Below are positions 56,656 to 64,000 of a stretch of DNA of 64,000 bases, one piece after another. The notes beneath the pieces are model-generated. The model saw nothing but the letters and a program-made list of their open reading frames with translations. It ran no database searches and was not told where the DNA came from. The stretch lies in assembly GCA_030144725.1 (NCBI GenBank), contig JASKMD010000029.1, positions 3,721,464-3,785,463 of the forward strand, in the 5' to 3' direction. The number at the start of each line of letters is the position of its first letter. Position 1 is the first letter of the stretch. The position numbers and the translations under genes are program-made. This DNA comes from Haematococcus lacustris (lineage: Eukaryota > Chlorophyta > Chlorophyceae > Chlamydomonadales > Haematococcaceae).

Positions 56656-58734
56656 CTGGGCTGGGCTGGGCTGGGCTGGGCTGGGCTGGGCTGGGCTGGG
56701 CTGGGCTGGGCTGGGCTGGGCTGGGCTGGGCTGGGCTGGGCTGGGCTGGGCTGGGCTGGGCTGGGCTGGGCTGGGCTGGGCTGGGCTGGGCTGGGCTGGG
56801 CTGGGCTGGGCTGGGCTGGGCTGGGCTGGGCTGGGCTGGGCTGGGCTGGGCTGGGCTGGGCTGGGCTGGGCTGGGCTGGGCTGGGCTGGGCTGGGCTGGG
56901 CTGGGCTGGGCTGGGCTGGGCTGGGCTGGGCTGGGCTGGGCTGGGCTGGGCTGGGCTGGGCTGGGCTGGGCTGGGCTGGGCTGGGCTGGGCTGGGCTGGG
57001 CTGGGCTGGGCTGGGCTGGGCTGGGCTGGGCTGGGCTGGGCTGGGCTGGGCTGGGCTGGGCTGGGCTGGGCTGGGCTGGGCTGGGCTGGGCTGGGCTGGG
57101 CTGGGCTGGGCTGGGCTGGGCTGGGCTGGGCTGGGCTGGGCTGGGCTGGGCTGGGCTGGGCTGGGCTGGGCTGGGCTGGGCTGGGCTGGGCTGGGCTGGG
57201 CTGGGCTGGGCTGGGCTGGGCTGGGCTGGGCTGGGCTGGGCTGGGCTGGGCTGGGCTGGGCTGGGCTGGGCTGGGCTGGGCTGGGCTGGGCTGGGCTGGG
57301 CTGGGCTGGGCTGGGCTGGGCTGGGCTGGGCTGGGCTGGCTGGGCTGGGCTGGGCTGGGCTGGGCTGGGCTGGGCTGGGCTGGGCTGGGCTGGGCTGGGC
57401 TGGGCTGGGCTGGGCTGGGCTGGGCTGGGCTGGGCTGGGCTGGGCTGGGCTGGGCTGGGCTGGGCTGGGCTGGGCTGGGCTGGGCTGGGCTGGGCTGGGC
57501 TGGGCTGGGCTGGGCTGGGCTGGGCTGGGCTGGGCTGGGCTGGGCTGGGCTGGGCTGGGCTGGGCTGGGCTGGGCTGGGCTGGGCTGGGCTGGGCTGGGC
57601 TGGGCTGGGCTGGGCTGGGCTGGGCTGGGCTGGGCTGGGCTGGGCTGGGCTGGGCTGGGCTGGGCTGGGCTGGGCTGGGCTGGGCTGGGCTGGGCTGGGC
57701 TGGGCTGGGCTGGGCTGGGCTGGGCTGGGCTGGGCTGGGCTGGGCTGGGCTGGGCTGGGCTGGGCTGGGCTGGGCTGGGCTGGGCTGGGCTGGGCTGGGC
57801 TGGGCTGGGCTGGGCTGGGCTGGGCTGGGCTGGGCTGGGCTGGGCTGGGCTGGGCTGGGCTGGGCTGGGCTGGGCTGGGCTGGGCTGGGCTGGGCTGGGC
57901 TGGGCTGGGCTGGGCTGGGCTGGGCTGGGCTGGGCTGGGCTGGGCTGGGCTGGGCTGGGCTGGGCTGGGCTGGGCTGGGCTGGGCTGGGCTGGGCTGGGC
58001 TGGGCTGGGCTGGGCTGGGCTGGGCTGGGCTGGGCTGGGCTGGGCTGGGCTGGGCTGGGCTGGGCTGGGCTGGGCTGGGCTGGGCTGGGCTGGGCTGGGC
58101 TGGGCTGGGCTGGGCTGGGCTGGGCTGGGCTGGGCTGGGCTGGGCTGGGCTGGGCTGGGCTGGGCTGGGCTGGGCTGGGCTGGGCTGGGCTGGGCTGGGC
58201 TGGGCTGGGCTGGGCTGGGCTGGGCTGGGCTGGGCTGGGCTGGGCTGGGCTGGGCTGGGCTGGGCTGGGCTGGGCTGGGCTGGGCTGGGCTGGGCTGGGC
58301 TGGGCTGGGCTGGGCTGGGCTGGGCTGGGCTGGGCTGGGCTGGGCTGGGCTGGGCTGGGCTGGGCTGGGCTGGGCTGGGCTGGGCTGGGCTGGGCTGGGC
58401 TGGGCTGGGCTGGGCTGGGCTGGGCTGGGCTGGGCTGGGCTGGGCTGGGCTGGGCTGGGCTGGGCTGGGCTGGGCTGGGCTGGGCTGGGCTGGGCTGGGC
58501 TGGGCTGGGCTGGGCTGGGCTGGGCTGGGCTGGGCTGGGCTGGGCTGGGCTGGGCTGGGCTGGGCTGGGCTGGGCTGGGCTGGGCTGGGCTGGGCTGGGC
58601 TGGGCTGGGCTGGGCTGGGCTGGGCTGGGCTGGGCTGGGCTGGGCTGGGCTGGGCTGGGCTGGGCTGGGCTGGGCTGGGCTGGGCTGGGCTGGGCTGGGC
58701 TGGGCTGGGCTGGGCTGGGCTGGGCTGGGCTGGG
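56656..58734 (+). repeat. (CTGGG)n pentanucleotide array, about 2.08 kb
   Basis: About 416 units, perfect except for one four-base unit CTGG at 57336-57339 that shifts the register. Stop-free in every frame of both strands, producing artefactual frames over 700 codons. Confidence 0.98.
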
Positions 58735-59256
58735 CTAGGGGCAGACAGGTGGGCAGGCAGGTGTATCACATCCCTATCACAGGTTGACTTTGCCATCAGT
58801 ATTGTGTTGCTGTGCATATCAAGCCGCAGATTGTTGTTACCCACAGTCAGACATGTTGTTCCATGTTGAATGAGTTTTGTTTGACTGAAACACACGGGTA
58901 CACGCGGTGGAGTAGCGCCTTGAGCAGCACGCTCTGTTGCTTGTACCACCTAGCACGACAGCCTGTTGCACCTTGCTGAATGAACGCGAAAGGGTTAAGC
59001 CACTGAAAAAGCCTCAAGATTCAGGCGTGGTTGGCTGTGTAATAATATGTATGTAATGGACCTCACTTCCGCCCCACTCCGGCTGCCCACACTCCGGTTG
59101 GATGGCGACCTGATGCAACCCCAGCACGGCCACTCGCTTCGATGGTGTTGCTGAGTCCCTGTGATTTCCCCGGATAAGAAACGCAAGCGCCCCGTCTCAT
59201 CCGCACAGTGGGCAGCCGGTAAGCCGCATAGCTTGACGAAAGGCGAGTAAGGCTAG
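58735..59256. other. Spacer between the (CTGGG)n array and the unknown minus-strand gene
   Basis: No gene seen. It contains the first copy of the 32-bp direct repeat. Confidence 0.45.
58902..58933 (+). repeat. 32-bp direct repeat, copy 1
   Basis: ACGCGGTGGAGTAGCGCCTT followed by GAG and GCACGCT. It matches 59266-59297 with one mismatch, 364 bp apart. The second copy forms the end of the unknown minus-strand reading frame at 59257. Confidence 0.8.
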
Positions 59257-61979
59257 TCAGAATGTACGCGGTGGAGTAGCGCCTTGAGGAGCACGCTGCG
59301 CCGCACCACCCCCGCTCACCTGGCTGTCACCGCTTGCCGGTTCCCGGCCTTGTACTCTGTCCTCGTCGCCGGCCCTGGCTGGCCAGGCCATGTCGCTTTG
59401 TAAAGCAATGGAAGAGCGCTCGTCGCTGCCAGCTATTCTTGTAACGGCCGCTCCTGAGATCCCTTCATGAAAAGCAATGGATGGCTGGATCATGGTTGCC
59501 TGGCTGGTGGCAAGAGGCAACTGATCAAACTGAACGTGTGGGTTTGGGAGGTGGTGGGGTGGGCTGGGCTGGTCCAGGGGAGGGGCATGGTCAGGGGAGG
59601 GGGTGAGGGTGCTGTGTGGGAGACAAGAAAGAGGGTGGCCAGTAGGAGGAGGTGGGTGTGCCAAGGCGCTGGGAGAGTGGCTAGAAGCCGAGGGTGGTGC
59701 CAGGTGGTGGCGTGAGGACGGGGTGCAGGGGCGGGGAGGCTGAGGGGAGGTGTGTGGCCGAAAGCTGGGGCCTGGGCCATGGCCTGGCTCCGGGTGAGGG
59801 TCACAGTCACGACCTGGGCCAGAGCTGTCTAGGTCGGAGGTGGTGGAGAAGGGCAGGGAGCCCGCCCACTGACTGCGTCCCAGGGGCCCTGGCCGCAGGG
59901 CCATGGAGTCTGAAGAGAAGGCCAGGGTGCGGCTGGTGTGCCCCGCCCTGCTGTACTGCCCTGACACTGCAGCCTCAGCATCAGCCTCTGCTGCTCTTGT
60001 CACTGCTGCGACACCGGTCCCAGACCCCTGCCTGGCACTTAGCACCCTGAGGGGCCCCTCTGCTGATACTCGTGGCGAGCTCCCAGCCTCCTGGGTACCT
60101 GCCCAGTTCCCTGGCGCCGCTGCCGCTGCCGTTGCCGATGCTGCTGTGACAGTGGCTGCTGGCATGGTTTGCACCCCCACTACCTCCTCCTGACCCTCTG
60201 CTAGGTGCAGGGGCAGGCTTGCCTCCCCAAGCCCCATCTGCTGGCTGGCTGCCACCATGACAGCCATCTCCTCGCTGGCGGCAGAGTCCCCCACCGAGCT
60301 CCACACCTGGCCCCTTCCCTGCTGGCTGCTGGAGCCGTCACCCCCTCCCCACAGCCCCCTGCTCCACCCACATTGCCAAAACAGGTGCATCTGATCCTCC
60401 TGCACTGGCAGCGCAAACCCACCATCTCCCTTGTCACAAGAGAGGTCGCCATCCCGATCACGATGTCCTGCCGCTGAGGTGCCCATGCCAGCACTGCTGG
60501 TCAGACGCAGGCTGGAGCCCTTGCTGCTGGGAGGGGGCCGTGGCCCAGTCTTGGCCTGCCGCCGTGAAGGCCGCCGTGAAGGGGGACCCAGGGACAGACG
60601 AGCGCCTGCCCAGGCTGGGTCTGTTGCACATGAGTCAGCGGTGGGGAGGTGGTTGATGGAGCAGCGAGCAGGGCCGGGGCGCGACAAGCCTGGCTGAGCG
60701 GCTGGGGCGGAGGTGGGGCAGCTGGCGGGCTGCAAGCCCTGGCGTTGAGTCAGGGGCGCGTGGGGCTGAGGGGGGCCAGGGGGAGGGGGAGGGGGAGGGG
60801 CCCTCCTGAGCTGCACCTGGCTCGGCTGAGGCCCACTGGCGACCTGGGCATTGGGGCTGAGCCGCACCACAGCCTGCTGCTCGCCCCAGGTCAGGCTGTG
60901 CAGCGCACCCTGCTGTGTGCTGCACTCAGCTGTGGCGCCTGATGCGGGGCTGCTGCTGCCAGGGGCGGTGCTGGGGCTAGAGACCAGCAGCTGGCTGCAC
61001 CACATGGGGCGCAGCATGGCGCCGCCGTCCAGCAGCTGCCGCATGACGGAGGGGGTGCTGGGGGAGGTGGTCCCCCCTTGACCTTCACAGCCTGCAGGCC
61101 AGGGGCCAGGGGCCACAGCTCAGCACAGCGCAGCGGCAAGTTCACGTCACACAGGCACCCACCCGCCCCACACAGCTGCCACAACAGCCCACACCAGTGC
61201 TTGACTACACATAATCTGCATGTAGACTGCATGTAAACTGTAGTGTTTCTTGAGAAATTGGGATCTGCATGTAAACTGCATGTAAACTGTAGTGTTTCTT
61301 GAGAAATTGGGACTGAGGCATGACACTACAGCATCACACCGAACCTGTCAGTGGCAGCTGGTGTGGTGTGCAGCTCTGCAGGTAAGCTGCTCTGCCTAGA
61401 GCACACAGCTGGGTCAGGCGGAGCAGCCAGGTGCCCTGCCCCCCTGACGTATTGGCCGCGCCCCTCCCCCAGTCCAGGCAACCTTGAAGCCACCCCCTGC
61501 CCTCCCCCCCTGCCCTCCCCCCCTGCCCACCCCCCCTGCCCTCCCCCCCTGCCCTCCCCCCCTGCCCTCCCCCCCTGCCCTCCCCCTTTGCCCTCCCCCC
61601 CTGACCTCCCTCCCTGCCCTCCCCCCCTCCTCCCCCCCCTGCCCTCCCCCTCTTCGGCCCCCCCGCCTGCCCACCCACTGCATCACAGCCCCAGCCCCTG
61701 CTCCTGTCACCTTCCCCTACCTTGTGTGTCCCGCCCTCCCTCATCAGCGCTACGGCCACTGGCAGCGGGGCAGGCTGGCGCCCCATGCAGGCTTGCATGG
61801 TATGCCGCATGCGCCTGCGGCTGCTTGCGGCTGCTTGCGGCACCACGAGCAGAGGTAGCCCTACGGGGGGGGCCTGCCAGGTCCATGGCACCGAGCTGGC
61901 GTGGGAGATGGCCCTGCTGACCTCGCCGTACCCCTTGCTGACCCCCCTGCTGACCGCCCTGCTGACCCCCCTGCTGACC

Positions 61980-62028
<49 letters not shown>

Positions 62029-63357
62029 ATGGCTGCAGTGGTGCGCCAAGGCTGCTGCAGGTGGGTGGGGCAAGTGGTGCGAGCAGGAGCTCCAAACTCT
62101 GTGCTATCCAGCAGCATGGCCAGGGGGTCAGTGCTGGTGCTGAGTAGGGCTGAGGGGGGCCAGAGGGGGGGGCTGCAGGGGAGGGGTGGCAGGGGCAGGT
62201 CTGGTAGGTGGCTGTCGGGCTCTGTGGGCTGGTCTCTGGGGCAGGGGAGGGGGCCAGGGGTCAGGGGCAGCAGGGGGGAGAGCTGGGGGGCGCTGGGGGC
62301 GGCCCGGGGGGGGTGGCGAGCAGCAGGCTTGCGGCCTGGCAGGCGGCGCAGCAGGTCGGCCACAGTGGTGGGCGCTAGGCTGTCAGGCCAAGCCTGAGCG
62401 GGGGGGCGGGAGGGGGCGGCTGTGGGGGGCGGCTGCAGAGGGGGGGGCTGGGGGCAGGAGGCGGGAGGGGGGGCGTGTGTGTGTGGTTGGGGGAGGCCTT
62501 GCGGGAACAGGTGCTCCACCAGGCTGTGTGTTGACAGTCCGCAGGACCAGGTCTGGCGGTGGGTGGGTGCCCAGGTGGGGGGGGGCAGGAGGGGGGGGCG
62601 GGTAGGCAGACCAGCCTGAGGTGGGGGGTCAGGGGGCAGGGGCAGCCCCGATAGGGTACCCTGGCTGACTGAGTTAACAGCAGCAGCAGCAGCATCACCA
62701 ACAGCAGCTGCTGCCTCACCCAAGGCAGCTGCTGCTGCTGGTGCTGGTGCTGCTGCTGCTGCTGGTGCTGCTGGTGCTGATGATGATGATGGTGGTCCAC
62801 CTAACACTGCTAGTGAGGCAGCTGCTGGTGCTGATGCTGCCGGTTGCAGCATGATGGCACTGGTGGCGTTTGCCGCTGCGTCTGTGTCTGCGTCTGCTGC
62901 AGACTGTGTGGCGGCCGCTGCCTCCAGCTGCCTCAACACCGGCACCTCAGTGCCCAGGAAGGGCAGCTGGAGGCCCAGGTCCTGCAGGCCCCTGGCCCCC
63001 CAGGTGCAATGGAACACAGGCTGGCAGGGGGCGGGGGGCAGGGCAGGGGCACAGCGCGCAGACCCCTCCCCTCCCCTCCCTCCCCCCCCCCCTCCCCACC
63101 ACCACCCCCCCACCCGCTGCGCAGTACACCTGCTCGCCAGAGCCCTCCTCCCAGCCCCCCCCCACGCCCCTCCTGCTGCTGCCCAGCTGCCCTGCACTGT
63201 GCCGCTCCCTGGTCTCTGCCTGGCTGGCCGCCTCCTGGGCAGCCCCTGCCGCCCCCCAGGCCTCGAGGCTACGCGTGCGGCCGGGCAGCTGGAAGCCTCG
63301 CAGCGCATCCAGCAGCTGACGCAACCGCTGCCCTCCTCCACTGACAGCCCCTGACCT

Positions 63358-63388
<31 letters not shown>

Positions 63389-64000
63389 GGGGGGGCGCTG
63401 CTGCGCTCCTGGACCTCATCTGGGAGCTGCTGGGTCAGCAGCTGACGCAACCAGCTGGAGCCGACCCGAGCTGACAGGCCTACACCTCCTGACCCTGCCC
63501 CTGACCCTGACCCTGCCCCTGGCCCAGACCTTGACCTTTCAAGCAAAGACCTCAGCTGTGTGCTGCCACGCGGCCCTGCAGCAGCAGCCATGGGCCCTGG
63601 CCCCACCCTGGCGCCACCCTGCAGCCCCCTGTGGACCTTGACAGCAGCCAGCAGCAAGCTGGTCAGTGTGCCGGGGGCGGCTGCAGGAGACTGGGGGGCG
63701 CCTGCAGGGCTGGCCCCACAGGCATACCCTTGCACACACATGTTGAGCAGCGCTGGGCAGCGGGGCAAGGTGAAGGGGGAGCAGCTGGGGGCGCTGGGCT
63801 GGCCTGCAGGGGTGGGGTTAGGGCGGCTGAGGGCCTGCAGCCAGTGAGCCCACAGGGCTGAGCCGGGGCAGTCCATCAGCAGCAGCAGGTGCTGCTGGGG
63901 ATGCGGCCGGGCCTGCCACAGCTGCACCAGCGTGTGGAGCGCCAGCCAGTTGGTGTCGGGCTCCGGGTTGCCGGGCGGGCACAGCTGCGGGCACAGCTGC
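59257..64000 (-). CDS. Unrecognised multi-exon gene for a large, mostly disordered protein; runs off the right edge
   Basis: Several long minus-strand frames in series: 63927-62947 and beyond the edge, 63419-61707, 62095-61334 and 61116-59257 (619 codons, ending at 59257). Parts with folded-protein character are NWLALHTLVQLWQ … QHLLLLMDCPGSALWAHWLQ near the right edge, VGLPLLVVPQAAASSRRRMR at about 61.8 kb before a GTAGGG donor, and SVMRQLLDGGAMLRPMWCSQ at about 61.0 kb. The rest is Ala/Pro/Ser/Gly/Gln-rich. The exon structure could not be fixed and no catalytic motif was recognised. The start lies beyond the window. Confidence 0.45.
59266..59297 (+). repeat. 32-bp direct repeat, copy 2
   Basis: See 58902-58933. 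On the minus strand it encodes QGATPPR near the end of the 59257 frame, and the other copy encodes the same residues. Confidence 0.8.
61226..61312 (+). repeat. 49-bp tandem duplication
   Basis: ACTGCATGTAAACTGTAGTG followed by TTTCTTGAGAAATTGGGA occurs at 61226 and again at 61275. It lies between two coding-like blocks of the minus-strand gene, probably in an intron. Confidence 0.85.
61494..61630 (+). repeat. CCCCCCTGCCCTC minisatellite
   Basis: About ten imperfect 13-bp units, probably intronic in the minus-strand gene. Confidence 0.8.
61984..62027 (+). repeat. (CTG)n repeat, poly-Gln on the minus strand
   Basis: About 15 CTG units. They read as a Gln tract in the minus-strand frame 63419-61707, so unlike the repeat at 2734 they may be translated. 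Confidence 0.75.

Noticed and set aside
56580..58949. Leu-Gly-Trp-Ala and Pro-Ser-Pro-Ala-Gln repeat proteins over 700 residues
   Set aside because: By-products of the (CTGGG)n array; no non-repeat domain is attached.

Overview
The window is nuclear DNA of a GC-rich green alga. Evidence: GT-AG spliced genes with many short introns, a plastocyanin precursor with a bipartite chloroplast/thylakoid transit peptide, plant-type lipid-signalling enzymes, TGTAA as a candidate polyadenylation signal, and very abundant G-rich microsatellites. A volvocalean chlorophyte (Chlamydomonas/Haematococcus-like) is my best guess. That is inference; no rRNA, tRNA or organellar sequence is present.

Layout. (1) About 1.2-14.2 kb, plus strand: a roughly 20-exon gene for a pPLAI-type patatin phospholipase (leucine-rich repeats, armadillo-like repeats, patatin catalytic domain, expanded disordered linker, conserved C-terminus). 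Its introns are filled with different microsatellites. (2) 14.3-18.0 kb: dispersed repeats, a 1.18-kb hAT element with an 8-bp target duplication, a (CCCCTG)n array and a 455-bp hAT MITE. (3) 18.19-18.91 kb: plastocyanin copy 1. (4) 19.6-29.5 kb: two adjacent long-inverted-repeat (foldback-type) elements of 5.1 and 4.7 kb that meet head to head at a perfect palindrome. Their arms are built from 48-bp repeats, about 21-bp repeats, CTG-rich modules and a glutamine/glutamate-rich coding relic. (5) 29.5-33.4 kb: broken pieces of hAT transposase genes separated by a 1.1-kb (GGGGC)n array. (6) 33.8-36.9 kb: a 1.78-kb long-inverted-repeat element and an 877-bp hAT element with an 8-bp target duplication. 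(7) 37.04-37.76 kb: plastocyanin copy 2, nearly identical to copy 1, introns included. (8) 38.3-40.2 kb: a TA-flanked terminal-inverted-repeat element and the 3' end of a LINE-like retrotransposon. (9) 40.5-53.4 kb, minus strand: a plant-type diacylglycerol kinase gene, one of whose introns consists almost entirely of a 5.9-kb array of a 16-bp repeat. (10) 56.66-58.73 kb: a (CTGGG)n array. (11) About 59.3 kb to the right edge, minus strand: part of an unrecognised gene coding for a long, largely disordered protein.

The two enzyme genes belong to glycerolipid signalling: patatin acyl-hydrolase releases fatty acid and lysolipid, and DGK converts diacylglycerol to phosphatidate. Plastocyanin is the photosynthetic electron carrier between cytochrome b6f and photosystem I. 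There is no sign that the genes work as a cluster. What stands out is the density of nested DNA transposons, at least four of hAT type, and the size and homogeneity of the tandem arrays. Most of the long open frames in the window are by-products of tandem repeats whose unit lacks a stop codon in that direction.
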